From NCBI GenBank assembly GCA_034509425.1, contig JAVTVJ010001696.1, positions 153,271 to 217,270 on the forward strand: DNA of 64,000 bases, given 5' to 3'. The translations under genes were made by a program, and so were the position numbers. Origin of the DNA: Eopsaltria australis (taxonomy: Eukaryota; Chordata; Aves; Passeriformes; Petroicidae). The notes under the pieces are model-generated. The model was given only the letters and a program-made list of their open reading frames with translations. It was not told the DNA's origin and did no database searches. Below are positions 1 to 12,135 of this stretch, piece after piece. Within the stretch, counting starts at the first letter, position 1; each line of letters opens with the position of its first letter.

Positions 1-175
1 GGAAGGAAGGAAGATAATGGGACATTATGCAAAATCACACACAGGAATTGCTTTAGCCCTCACCAGTAGATACAAATGGAGAGAATTAATCTGACTTTCT
101 GGCAGTGCTTTCTCCAGGTTCTCAGTTTGTACTCTCACATCTGTGAGCCTTGCTCAGCCCAGACATCTCCTGACT

Positions 176-290
176 CCATGTGGATTGGCAGTTGGACTAG
201 AGATGGTCATTGTCGGTCACTTCCAACTGAAATGATTCTATTGTATCGTATTCTATTCTATTCTATTCTATTCTATTCTATTTCCTCATA
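176..290 (+). mobile_element. CR1 LINE 3' tail with ATTCT expansion
   Basis: The degenerate CR1 3' end (TTGGACTAGAGATGGTCATT, then CACTTCCAACTGAAATGATTC) runs into a pure run of ATTCT units at about 236-283. CR1 elements end in short ATTCTATGA-type repeats rather than poly(A), so the microsatellite most likely grew from that tail. Confidence 0.75.
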
Positions 291-3200
291 ACTCTCTTAC
301 ATGTGAGAGATTGTGACTGGGGACTGCTGCTCCTCTCCTCCTTGGCGATCATTCCTAGAACCTCTTAATTTCTGACTCTGCAGGATGAATACATGTTCTG
401 GGATCTCCTCAAGCACATCCTGTTTCCAGAGGCTGGAGATGATGCTCATGCTCCTCAGGGAGTGTGAGATTGACCAGAATGTCCTGAGGATGCAGCCTCT
501 CCTCTGCAGCTGTGTGGTCCATCTTGAGGAGCAGCATCCTGACAGCCCTGACCTAAGTGAAAAACAGACCTCGATCTCTCAGCTGCTGTCCACTACTGGA
601 CTTACTCCGGCAGGAAATGAATCAGCCCAGCCTCGTCACCGAACACCTCATCATTTAAAATATTTCTGGTGCCAGCAAACCCCTTCCAGACTGCTGACCA
701 CCACGACATTATCATGGTTTAACCACAATGTCTTCTCCTTCTGTTGTCTCCTGCTTTTGTAAAGCTCCTCCTTTTGCGTGTGCAACTCCAGGCTCTGGGA
801 GGGGAATCCTGGCCTTTGCCTCTGGCTTCCAAGCGTGACAGTAGCAGTGAGAATAGCTTAGCAACAGCAAGGAAAAAGTGCATGAAAATAATTCCTGGCT
901 GCTTTGGCCGAAAGGTGATGATCATCCGGGGAGATGCTCAGGGTCTGTTGTGATGGGCAGTGTATCAACTCACAGAGTGTGGCTCAGCACTGACCTCTCT
1001 GTAACCCTCGTGGCCAGGGGGGAAGGAGGCTCCCACTCAGAGCTGCTTGGAAAATTGCACTTCGCTAAGCCAAATAATTCTAAGGAAAAATTCCTAGTTT
1101 TGATTAGTTTTTCACTGGGAAAGATTTCATGGCTCCCAGATGGAATTTCTGGATATTGTAGTAAGTAATAAATAATAAACCAGGGTAAAATGGATAGTAA
1201 TCCACTTCAAAGGACATGGAAGCTCCAGAGGTACAGCACTAGTAGGGATGCTGTTCATCACTTCAGCAGCTGGTGCGAGGGGGGCAATGCCCATGGAGAC
1301 AGTGGCTGTTCTTGGAGGTGTCTTTCTGGCTCTCTTCCTCTCTCCCTGGCTCCATTCCTACATGATTTCCTAAAGGTCTCAATTCAGTCCAAAAGCAGAA
1401 GAGGAATGTTTTTGAAATCATGAGTGTTTTTATAGGAAATAGAAAAATGCTCCACTCAGATGTAGTCACAAGCTCTTTGCAGGTGGGTGCTGGGTGGCTG
1501 AGTCTGGCTTCTTCAGCACCAGACATGGTGAGTCAGAGCAGAGTCATGAAATGTGGAGGTAGAAGGTAGCAAAAAGCTAAAATCAGTATGATATGAAAAT
1601 TAAGATGCCCAAATATTTAAAGGTCTGGAGTCTGCTAGTGCTCTCAGGGAAGGACTAGCCAGGTTTTACAGCAGCAGCATTTAATTTGAGAGGTTTCCAA
1701 ACCTGTGCATTCATCAAGGGGACACTTTCAATGCTGTTTCTATACAAGAAGAGCATCTCAAACCTGAGTTATGGTCAGTGTCCTCTGCAGGAGCTCAGCA
1801 TCCCTGACAGAAAGGGCTTCAAAGAGACTGAAGTCAGAAGACTTCTGCAAAATAATTGTCATTAATGCTTTTTTCCTGTCTTTAACATCAGCATGTAGAC
1901 ACCTGCCTTCCTTGCAGAAATGGCCACACCATCAAAGAGCTGAGTGTTAAAGGAAAAGGGAAAGCCCTTCATCAACACACGACCTCTTTAAAAGCCTGTA
2001 GAGGTAGAGTAATTCTGGTGTAAGCGGTTCTGGAGATAAAAAGGAAAACAGCAGCCGTTTGCATGAGCAGCGCTGCCAACATTGCATCCCTGATCCTCCC
2101 GTGCATGATCTGCTGTGGAAAGAGCAGCAGAGTGTTTTGCAGGATACAACTGCTGATACAAATGGCTGCAGGAGGGATTTGTAAAGTATTCCTGTGGCTA
2201 AGATTGCACCCTGATGTGTTCACATCACCGGTAAGGCACAAGTGGAACACTTGGCCGCTCCTGTCAGGGAAAAATCGTGGCTCTTGGGCTTGTGAAGTGC
2301 TGGTTAGTGAAAGCAATGGCACATCAACCAGGGTTAAAGATTATCCTACTAAGAATTTCTTATTTGAACAAGCTAAAGAGTGATGTTATGGCTTTAGCTC
2401 AGATATTCAGTGTCAGGGAGTGCATTTAGAAACCTGTTTTACTCACCTTCCATTCTTCCTGCCTGGTACTTCCTTTCTCTAAAAGAGGGAGTAGGATTTA
2501 CAGGATAGGAGAAAGAAGGGAGAGAAAGGAATCTGTCTCTCTCTGTTTTTTTTAGTTATAAACTAGTTACTGTTTTCAATTACAAAACAGAGGCAGTAGA
2601 ATCCAATGGAATTAGTGCTAATTTCCCACATGGCTCCTTCTGCCTACTTTGCTTCTGAGAGATGGAGGAGGAGAGGCAGAGAACAAGCTGAGAGAGGGAA
2701 AGGCTGCTCGGACGGCAGCAACCTTGGGGTGTGCTGAGCTGGGGTGTGGCCCAGGAAGGACCCCCATAGCAGATGGGGACGCAGAGTTGACTGCACCCCC
2801 AGAGGTCTGAGGTTCTGGGGAGGCAGCTCTCCAGTGAAATATCATCCTGGGTTAATCCTGGTATCACCCTGTGCCTGCTCAGCCCGGGACCTCTTGGTTT
2901 ACATCATCCCATCACACCACGATTATTTTATGCTTCATGCTTGCTGCAGAGCGGGGACACATTATTTCTGTGGCACAGTTTCTCCTCCGGGTGTTTTTGT
3001 TCTGAGAGTATCAAACTGGGGTGAAAACAGGCCGTGCTATCATTGTCTCACAGCCACTCCTTACCCCACAAAGTTTTGCCTCCCCTCCTCAGCCTTTCAA
3101 ATACATCCCCTCTATGAACACACTTTATAGGACCAATACTTCATACCCCTGTAGGTTTGTTTGCTTACAGAACAGGCTAATCTCCACCAGGTTATGAAAT

Positions 3201-3379
3201 CAGCTCACATGCTTCAGTGGCCTTACCCACTATTGATATCCCCGTTCGATCCCCATTGAGCTCTCTTTGTTGGAGGTAACCCCTTCTCCTACTCCTTCTA
3301 AGCTGATTTCTTAAGCCACCTCATTCAAGTCCCACATCTCCATGGTATTTAGATGTAGTAAAAATGACTGGGGGGAAAA

Positions 3380-3720
3380 TAAATGGCAGCCAGCGAGCCC
3401 ACTAAACTGTCTGACTATTAATGGTCCTGTTAGTTGCAAATTTACTTTACCACAAAGCCCCCAGCATGTAATCCTTAGATGAATGCCTTTGATTGTGAGG
3501 GAATATTTACAGCTGACCCTGCCAGCAGTCTGCAAACCTGCAATGGGCCTCCTGTCCCACATTAAATCCGCTGGCATCTGTTCCTGGGTTCTTATCAAAC
3601 ACATGCTCTGTTGGTGCAGTGTTTGGGCTGTAGCGCTCGCGGATACGGTGGGCCTTGAAGAATAAATCCCTGCATTCCTGCGAAATGCTAATTCTTGTGA
3701 ACGTTGTCACACAGGGTTAC
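3380..3720. other. Non-repetitive, possibly conserved noncoding stretch
   Basis: This stretch shows no CR1 signature or simple repeat and has balanced composition. It contains several transcription-factor-like words, for example ATGCTAAT (POU/octamer-like) near 3686 and CATTCC (TEAD-like) near 3674. Short open frames on both strands lack splice context and family motifs. It reads like a conserved noncoding element, but conservation cannot be measured here. Confidence 0.25.
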
Positions 3721-4935
3721 AGTTTGTACCTGTCTCCAGGCATCGCCATCCACTGGGAGGTTTCCAGGAGGCTTTGATCCCTGCTGGCTGCTCCCTCCCC
3801 ATGGCAGGACCCCAGTCTTGACTCTGGACCACCCTTCACCACAGACAAAATTCTTCCCTCTTCAAACTTCTGCCATTTTCCCAGACATGTATGAGCAACA
3901 GGACTGATTTTTATGATGGTTTTTGTCTCTTTTTGCCCCTGCCCATGTCTCGCATGAGTCTCCAGGTTGCTGTGAGACCCTCAAGTGATCCTGCCCTCCT
4001 TTAGTCCCAGCAGATCTGCACAGGAGCTCAAGCTGGAAGCCAGAGAGAGCTCTGTGTGCCCTTGTTTGCTGTGCCCAAGCGGACAAGTGGAATTCAGCTT
4101 GTCATTCCCAGCATGTCCCGTGGTCTGTGAGACAGATCCAGGCTGCTCGGCTGCTTTGTGTCAGACAGAAGGCCTGCTGGTGTGTGGTGGGCCTGCTCCA
4201 TCCACTCTGCAGACAAGGATGCCTTTAGGTCTGTGCCGAGGAATGACGTGTATTTTCTCTCTTCTTATGCTTTTACACAAAATTCACACTTTTCCATCCA
4301 AGCTGGATGAATGCTGAGCGTGTCTGGGCTTGAACATGGACTTGGAGCCAAGTCCATTGGCAGTGCAGAGGTGTTGTGGGTGGCCAGAGGGATATTTGCT
4401 TCTGCTCCTTTCTGTGCTCCTCTTTTGGTGGGACTGGAGAAACATCTCAGAAGTTTGTGATTACTTGATCCTTCAGCTGGTAGATAGCGAGTTCTCAACA
4501 GAGACTCTGCTTTAAGTTTCCTGCATCCAGCAAAGAGAAAATACTAAAAATGTAATAAATTACTTAGGCTGCTTCTCTGCCTTTTTTTAAGAGGAGCTTG
4601 GGGCTCCTAGACACTCCAGAGAGGAGTTGGTAGGGCAGCTGTTCGCTGTAGGGATTGCTTTACAGTGCATATCTTTATCCAAATGGTTTTTCTTCAAATC
4701 TGCAGGAACATTTGGCCCAGGTGTGGAGTGGATGTGGTAGCACCAGCAGTGAGATGTTCCACTGAGTGGCTCTCCTGCCCACTGAGACGGGTCTGTTGGA
4801 CTGGGCAGAGCTCCTGCTGTGGGATTATTCCTGGTAATTGGCAGGTAAAAAATCTTGGAGTTTGGTATTTTGTCAGAATAATGAGTAAGCTGCCATCTCC
4901 TTCTTTTCTGAAAACTCTCCAGACTAATCCCCAAA

Positions 4936-5070
4936 CCAGTTGTGTGGAGCCAGGTTGGAAAGGGCTTTGAGGGACCTAATCTAGTGGAAGGTGTTTCTGC
5001 ACATAGAAGGGGCTTTGGAAACAGATGGATCTTTAAGGTCACTTACACCCAAACCCATTCTATTACTGTA
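4936..5070 (+). mobile_element. CR1 LINE 3' fragment
   Basis: A diverged CR1 3' end: AGGTTGGAAAGGGCTTTGAG, then a GTGGAAGGTGTTTCTGCACA block, a TTTAAGGTCACTT block and an AACCCATTCTATTA tail. Plus-strand orientation, old copy. Confidence 0.7.
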
Positions 5071-6235
5071 TTGTTAATTTCTAGCACTCCTAAATCCATT
5101 TTAAATCTATCTCAGGCTTTAAAAACTGATCCTGTAAATCTGGATGGACACCAAACTCATGAAACTCTGAGCATGCCACTTGACTTCCAGTATCTACTGG
5201 AAAGAAAATAAGTTTGTTATTTAAACCAATTAATTCATTACTTATTTTAGAAAAGCATTGCTATGTTAGTTCTCACCATTATTGTTATTTTGTACCCAGG
5301 CTTTATGGCTGCAAATCTTGGGTAATTGTTTCTTCCTGGGCAGTTGCTGTGCCAGCTCACACAAGTTCTTCATCTATTTCTGGTCCTGATTGCTGATTCA
5401 GCTGGTGTTTAGGAGACCCTGTGGCAGTATTTCACTGTGAATCACCCACTGAAGAGGAATCGTATTTTAAACCACAAACACAGACTTTACGCACTAGCCT
5501 TTGTGTTCAGAAAAAGGGTGACAAACAGCTTGAGGACAGGAATAAGCTGCACAAGATGCTGCTGTGCATCATCAAGGTCAGTATCATCTGTCTCCAGCAC
5601 CCTGCTCTTCCTTTATCCTCCCCTTTGAGCCATGTTTTCTCCAATCCATGCAGAGTGTAGAGCTGGGATCTGCCTGAGATAGGGGGAAGCCTCAAGTCAC
5701 CCTTGGAAACGCAGGGAGTCTCCTGCTTTTCTCAGAAGTTGGCTTTACTAACACCAACAGTATTACTCATTTCAGTTTTCACCAGGTTGCACATTTTACT
5801 TTGACAACTCATGGGTTATCCCATCCCTGAATCCAGTCTTATTACTCAGTGTCTCAATGAAAAGGACACCTACCACATCTGTCTGCAGTGTGTAAGGGGA
5901 TGATGGGATGCTGGTCCTCATCAGGCACTGTTTCACCCTCTGGCCATTTACTCCTAATTGCCTAACTTCTCCCATTTATTGTGTTTCTTGAGTCTGTGGA
6001 GCTCACATTACATACAATTACTAAGGCTTTGCAATTAATTAAGGATAATTTGGGGCATTTCTTAATGCCTTGATGTTCCTGTCTGTAATGTACAGATGCT
6101 GCTGACATTCATCCCAGGACTTCCCAGTCCAAGGCCAGACAGGTAGAAAGACTGCAGTGAGGGCAGGGAAAAAACAAAAGGGCTTCTCTGTACAGGTCAG
6201 GAACTCCCTGGGCTGCATCACCACCAGTGTGACAA

Positions 6236-6800
6236 GCAGGTCAGGGAGGGGGATTCTGCCCCTGTGCTCAGGTGAGAGCCCACCTGCAGAGCTGCCCCAG
6301 CCCTGGGCAACAACAGCACAAGCACCTGGAGCTGCTGCAGCCAGGCCAGAGGAGGCCACGCAGATGCTGCCAGGGCTGCAGCCCCTCTGCTCTGGAGCCA
6401 GCCTGGCACACCTGGGGCTGCTCACCTGCACAAGAGAAGCTCCAGGGACACCTCAGAGCCCCTGCCAGGGCCTCAAGGGGCTCCAGCAGAGCTGCACAGG
6501 GCCTGGGGACAAGGCATGCAGGCACAGGACACAGGCAATGGCTTCCCAGTGCCACAGGGCAGGCATGGATGGCATCTTGGGAATTGGGAATTGCGGGCTG
6601 GGAGGGTGGGCAGGCCCTGGCCCAGGGTGCCCAGAGCAGCTGTGGCTGCCCCTGGATCCCTGGCAGTGCCCAAGGCCAGGCTGGACACTGGGGCTGGGAG
6701 CAGCCTGGGACAGTGGGAGGTGTCCCTGTTCATGGCAGGGGTGAAATGAGAGGAATTTAAAGATCCCTTCCAAACCAAATCATTCTGGGATTCCATTCTA
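6236..6800 (+). mobile_element. CR1 LINE 3' fragment, young GC-rich subfamily, long copy
   Basis: This is one of the longest and best-preserved copies. It begins near the GATTCTGCCCCTGTG block and runs through CTGGAGCTGCTGCAGCCAGG, AGAGGAGGCCACGCAGATGC, GCAGGCCCTGGCCCAGGGTG and the 3' tail with CATTCTGGGATTCCATTCTA. Over roughly 330 bp (about 6350-6680) I count only one or two differences from the copy at 60.8-61.1 kb. It carries the diagnostic GGGCCTGGGG variant near 6500. Long open frames across it exist in several frames and are not a gene. Confidence 0.93.
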
Positions 6801-7805
6801 TGGTATACTTTACAGAGCAAGGGTGGCATCATCTAAGCAGAGGTCTGCTGGGCAGGTAGGACAGGGGGGCAGAGGATGTCCCCAGTCTGGGATATGGATG
6901 CAGGACCCATCCCACTGATCAGCTCCCTGAATGGAACTTTCCTTGAGCAACTCCTGTGCCTCCCCTTCCGTGCCTGTGCAGGATGCAGGTCCAGCACCTG
7001 AGTGAGTCACGGGGCAGCTGATGGCCAAGGGCTGGGAGCTGGAGGTGTGCTGCCTCCAGGGGCCCCCTGCCACAGCCTGGCCCGGCAGTGCCTACCCATC
7101 ATATGACCTTCCCAAGCACCGCATGTGACTGGGCCACGCAAGCAGGAAAAGACCAGGCAAAGGGGAGGGGAGAGGCTGGAGAGGGGGAAGGCAGCGCAGC
7201 TAGAGAGGATTAATAAGCCAGACAGATAGGAAAAGCTTTGAGAGGAGGCTTGTGTCAGAGTTGTTGCAATAGCAAAGAGGGAAGTAGCTGGATGACTGGA
7301 AGACAGAGGCATGGAGCGATCTGGGAGGGAGGGATGACCTCAGAGGTGACATTTGGGATCAAAGTGGGGTTGGTTTGCGTCTTGTGGAGAGGAAGACATT
7401 GCAATCGTAACAGCAGGAGTGATTAAAAACTTAGGAAGAATCTCTGACCATAATAAGAAGTGACCACAGAAGTCACTGGGATGAAAAATGAAGACACTGG
7501 GAAGATTCCTATGGACATGAAGTTTAGACGTTGCTGTGGCATGAACAGAAGGCTGTCTGCTGGCTGAAACTTTGGCACAGGTTGTGTTAATAAGCATCAT
7601 CCAAGCTCGTCTCCCAGCTCTAAGCAGAACTCTGCAAAGCCAGGTCCTGCCTGTAAGGACACTCCTGTCCCAGGTCCCTGCATGCTTTGTCTGCCAGCAG
7701 GGAGGTGGAGAAGCCCCTGGAAGTAAAAAGTGAGTTTGGTTGTGGTTTATCACCTGATCCAGAAGAGCTCTTGAGCAGGGCAGCTGCAGAAACAGCAGAC
7801 AGAGT

Positions 7806-7868
7806 TATAGAATCATGGAATCATTTAAGGGTGGAAAATACCACTAAGGTGATTGAGTCCAACTGCCA
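7806..7868 (-). mobile_element. CR1 LINE 3'-terminal fragment
   Basis: The stretch TAGAATCATGGAATCATTTA, followed by a GGAAAATACCACTAAGGTGA block and GAGTCCAACTGCC, is the reverse complement of a CR1 3' end. It is followed directly by an AGG microsatellite. Confidence 0.7.
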
Positions 7869-7900
7869 GGAGAGGAGGAGCAGGAGGAGGAGGAGGATTC
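7868..7900. repeat. (AGG)n-rich microsatellite
   Basis: A purine run of AGG/AGC triplets directly follows the CR1 fragment. Confidence 0.85.
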
Positions 7901-7994
7901 TTTGATCTGTTTTGTTTAGGAGATGCAGTGCAACAAAGGGAGTTTGAGGCTGTGTTTCACAGTACAGGGCACACTCAGCCTCAGAAATGTTGAC

Positions 7995-8110
7995 AGGATT
8001 CACAGATCAAGAGAAGCTGAGGCTGGGAAGGGCCAGTGGAGGCTGCCCAGAGCAACCCCCCCTGCAGCTCAAGGCAGAGACAGCCAGAGCTGGTTGCCCA
8101 GGATATTGTC
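7995..8110 (-). mobile_element. CR1-like degenerate fragment
   Basis: A weak match to a reversed CR1 3' end: ATTCACAGATCAAGAGAAGC, then GGCTGGGAAGGGCCAGTGGA and AGAGCAACCCC blocks. Confidence 0.45.
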
Positions 8111-8935
8111 TCTGGCCCACCTGCTTCAGGGTTCAACCATTCTCTTTTGTTTAAACAGAATTCCCCATAGTTTAATTTGTGACTAAATTGTGGGCAATAT
8201 CCCTGATTCCAGGGAAAATGTAGGTTTCATTAATCGAAAGCACATTTAAAGCAGTACTTCTTGGTTATGAGCTAAACGGGATAGGGCAAATATAAACCCA
8301 GGACTTAATTTATCCCAGAAAGTGTTTGTGATCAGGCACTTACACGATGTCTTTATTCACTCATCACAGAGATTGTCCGTTCCTGGCCATTACAGTGAGG
8401 AACGAGCAGTCACAGACCTCCACAACCTGCGTAAATGGGTTTGCTGTCAAAAACTGCACTGAATAAACACAAACTTTATCTACAAGGTTATTTAATCACA
8501 CAGGAGGTTTGTTTTACCAGTGATTCCCTCCTAGCTGGCTGTGTAGGGGGTGGATGAACCCGTAGCTCTGGACAATACGCCAAAAAAGCTGGGTATTGAG
8601 ACAACATCACCGATTGCTATAGTTTGGTTTTTTTATGTTTTGACTATGGTCCTGGCAGGCAGGTCACCAGCAGCGTGGGGAAGCTGCTGTGGCTGCTGCG
8701 TCACACTTCAGCAGCGGTGATGGCGAGGACAGATACTCGGCTGTCGTGACGCTGAGCTCCCCAGCTCTTCCCTCACCCCGGCTCTGGGTACAGCACTCAC
8801 ACGACAGAAATTATTTAAACAGGATGTGCAGCTACTCTCTCCTTGTAAAGAATTGCCTGTGTTTTAGGAGGACTCGCAGGGAATCAAAAGCGTTTTGGTT
8901 GTGCGCAAGTTTTAGATGATACACTTATGATGAGT

Positions 8936-8992
8936 TATATATGTACATGTATGTACAGATATATGCACATAAATATACGTATATAAATAAGT
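8936..8992. repeat. AT-rich purine/pyrimidine alternating simple repeat
   Basis: Imperfect alternation of ATAT, GTAC and ACAT steps over about 55 bp. Confidence 0.7.
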
Positions 8993-9171
8993 TATCTGCT
9001 TAAGTAAGGATCTTGTGGGTCCCTGTGGAAGCATCTCTTATTGAAAGTCACAGAAAGGAATATGTAACATAATCAAGCTCTTCAAGCAACCAAGACAGAA
9101 TTCCTGATGCAGAGCAAATCTCTGATGAAGGTCAGTCCATCTTTTGGAGGTTCATTTGCCCTTTTTCCACA

Positions 9172-9456
9172 GAGTGACAGGACAAGGGTTAATGGCTTCC
9201 CACTGCCAGAGAGGACAGATAGACAGGATATTGAGAAGGAATTTGTCCCAATGAGGGTGGGCAGGCCCTGGCCCAGGGTGCCCAGAGCAGCTGTGGCTGC
9301 CCCTGGATCCCTGGCAGTGCCCAAGGCCAGGCTGGACACTGGGGCTTGGAGCAGCCTGGGACAGTGGAAGGTGTCCCTGCCCATGGAAGGGGGAGGGACT
9401 GGATGATTCCAAGTCCTTTCCAACCCAAACCATTCCATGAATCTGTGATTCTATGT
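9172..9456 (+). mobile_element. CR1 LINE 3' fragment
   Basis: It has the shared blocks GCAGGCCCTGGCCCAGGGTG and CAGCCTGGGACAGTGGAAGG and ends in CATTCCATGAATCTGTGATT. Its 5' portion (GACAAGGGTTAATGGCTTCC) differs from the young copies and resembles a related CR1 lineage. Confidence 0.92.
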
Positions 9457-10457
9457 ACTTGTTCCTGAGACTCACTGAATGGATCAGTAGATTTTAAGGT
9501 GCTTGTGGAGAGCCCTTTATCTGGAGAACTCACCTACCACGTGTCCAAGTACTGCTGTTTTGCTGGCTGTGGGAAGAAAAGCTGAACAGTGGGGGTGAGC
9601 TGTGCCTCTGGATGAGCCATGCAACTGGGACGAGGAGGGCAGGAGACCATAGGCTGGTCAGCGGAGAGGATTTCACAAAAAGAAGGTGCAGGCAGCTCTC
9701 TGATGGTTGGAAAGCCCCAGTGCTTGCAGCATTCAAGCTGGTTTCAATTTAAAATGTCTTTGTCTTCAAGATTTTCTGCTTAAACATTAGGACAAGGAAC
9801 CTTTTGTGTGTGATTTCATGAATGACAGTTTAATATCCCCACATAACCCTTGGACTCCAAAAGCTGTGTCTCTAAGAGAAATGCCAAGATACCTACAAAA
9901 AGATTTGAGGAATTGGCTTCCATCCACATGCAAAGAGCAGGTCAGGCCCTCTCCTACAGCACAGGAGACATGGGGTGTGTTTTAGTGAGCTGCAGCTAAG
10001 CTTGGTCAGGCAGCCCCAGTGCTTCTGCATTACAGAAACCCCTCTACACAACCCCTTCTGTGGCTGTTAGAAGCCCCCCTGTTAGCAGTGACTGCCCCAA
10101 GCCAGGTGTGGGCTTGAACTGAGTGTCAGGCTGGAAGGTGAGCAGGAAGGTCCCCTGGCTGGAACTGAATTCCATGTGGTTTCACACGTGCCACAAAAAC
10201 GTAACTCCAGCGAGTCTTGGAGCTCACCTGTGCCTACGGTCAGGAGGGATGATGACTGTTGGGGACATTGGCCAATTGTCACCTTTGGCTCCCAGTAGCA
10301 CTGATAAGCCCACTTGTTTACTCACAGCTAAAGATACAAAAGGACTTACGTGAGAGAACACTCCTGTACCTGAACACTCCCTGCTGCCTGCTGGGCCTTT
10401 CCATGGCAGGATAAGGGGTGCAGCCCCCTTCCAGCCCCAGGAGCACAGCCAGAGGAG

Positions 10458-10885
10458 AGAATCATGGGATCAGTGAATGGTTACAGTTGTAAGGGACCTT
10501 AAAGCTCACCCAGTCCCACCCCCTGCCATGTGCAGGGACACCTTCCACCACACCAGTGTGCCCCAAGCCCCAGTGTCCAACCTGGCCTGGGACACTGCCA
10601 GGGATCCAGGGGCAGCCACAGCTGCTCTGGGCACCCTGGGCCAGGGCCTGCCCACCCTCCCAGCCAGCAATTCCCAATTCCCAAGATGCCATCCATGCCT
10701 GCCCTGTGGCACTGGGAAGCCATTGCCTGTGTCCTGTGCCTGCATGCCTTGTCCCCAGTCCCTGTGCAGCTCTGCTGGAGCCCCTTGAGGCCCTGGCAGG
10801 GGCTCTGAGGTGTCCCTGGAGCTTCTCTTGTGCAGGTGAGCAGCCCCAGGTGTGCCAGGCTGGCTCCAGAGCAGAGGAGATGGCA
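10458..10885 (-). mobile_element. CR1 LINE 3' fragment, young GC-rich subfamily
   Basis: On the plus strand it starts with the reversed tail (AGAATCATGGGATCAGTGAA) and continues to CCAGAGCAGAGG. It is near-identical in its centre to the copies at 6.3, 16.3, 26.9 and 60.8 kb. The diagnostic site reads GGGACTGGGG on the element strand. The 5' truncation is near 10880. Confidence 0.93.
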
Positions 10886-11384
10886 GATACCTCCACTGAT
10901 GGTGATCAGCCCATCTTGGGAGGATGTTCCCAGCAGCAGATCCCAGAGCACAAAGCAGAGGTCCAAGCACAGCTGGGTGTTTGCTGTCTGTACTTGCTGG
11001 GACCCTGGGCAATCACAGCACAGGCAGTGGGGCTGGGCAGCATGGACAGGGGACCAAGAGGGATTGCACCAGTGGAGTCTAAGGTAAAGGCCTGTGGAAT
11101 TGAGGTTCTAGTACAATTAGCACGTGGCTGCTTCCTACACAGGAGTTTTCAAGAATATGATTTTGGACTTACCTGCTTGAATTTTCTGCTTAGGATCCAA
11201 AAGCTCTCTTGGAGTCAGCTCATACAACCCAAAGATCCCAGCCATATAGTGCAGTGGGGGAATAATGTAGTTAAATCCCAACAAGGGCACAAGTTCAGCC
11301 ACCTCAGCCCTGATCCCAACACCAGATATGTGCTAGGCTGCCCAGGAGAGCTCTTGTCAAGCTCCCAACAAAGCTGAAAACATG

Positions 11385-11558
11385 CATCTCGGGGAAGGTG
11401 TCACAGCCCTGAGGCTGCCACAGCTCCAGGAGAGGTTGGACAATTCCCTCAGGGATGCAGGGTGGGATGGTTGGGGTGTCTGTGCAGGGCCAGGGGCTGG
11501 ACTCTGACCCTGGTGGGTCTTGCCCAGCTCAGGATATTCTGTGATTCTGTGCTACCCC
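11385..11558 (+). mobile_element. CR1 LINE 3' fragment, distinct subfamily
   Basis: It has CCACAGCTCCAGGAGAGGTT, GGACTCTGACCCTGGTGGGT and an ATTCTGTGATTCTGTG tail. The same subfamily appears reversed at 13.2-13.7 kb. Confidence 0.8.
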
Positions 11559-11967
11559 TCCATCAGTGCAAGGCCTCAGCAGCTGAGCAAAGCAGTTCCA
11601 CCTGTAGGGAAACAGAAAATTTATTTTGGGTTTGATTGATGAACACAGGTGATAATCCCCATCATGTGTCCAGTACTTGTGTTTCACACCTCTCCTCCAG
11701 CTTTCCCCCAACGTCTCCTCGCTTCTGTGCTCTGCTGCCAAGCAGCAGCTGTGTGCAAAGGTGCTTCCCAAGGAAAGACTGGGTTCCTGCCCCACCAGCA
11801 GAGGAAGGTGCAGAGGGAGGGGCAGAAAGGATGAAGAAGAAGAGTTGCAATCAGGTGTGTTCGGAGGGGGGATTCCCACAGTATGGTGGGTAAGGCTGCA
11901 GAAGTGTTTGAGGACCTCAGCTTCAGCCAGTTTTAATGTATTGGACATGGAAACTTAGTGCTATATA

Positions 11968-12135
11968 CTGTTCCCCACGGAGGCTGTGGCTGCCCCTGGA
12001 TGCCTGGCAGTGTCCCAGGCCAGGCTGGACAGGGCTTGGAGCACCCTGGGACAGTGGAAGGTGTCCCTGCACATAGCAAGGGGTGGGATGAGCTTTAAGG
12101 TCCCTTCCAAAGCACTCTGTGATTCTGTGATAAAG
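11968..12135 (+). mobile_element. CR1 LINE 3' fragment
   Basis: A short 5'-truncated copy with GGCTGTGGCTGCCCCTGGAT, then GACAGTGGAAGGTGTCCCTG, and a CACTCTGTGATTCTGTGAT tail. Confidence 0.92.

Noticed and set aside
3507..3710. Minus-strand open frame of 67 codons in the conserved-looking stretch
   Set aside because: It has no family resemblance I recognise, no matching splice sites, and the opposite strand is equally open.
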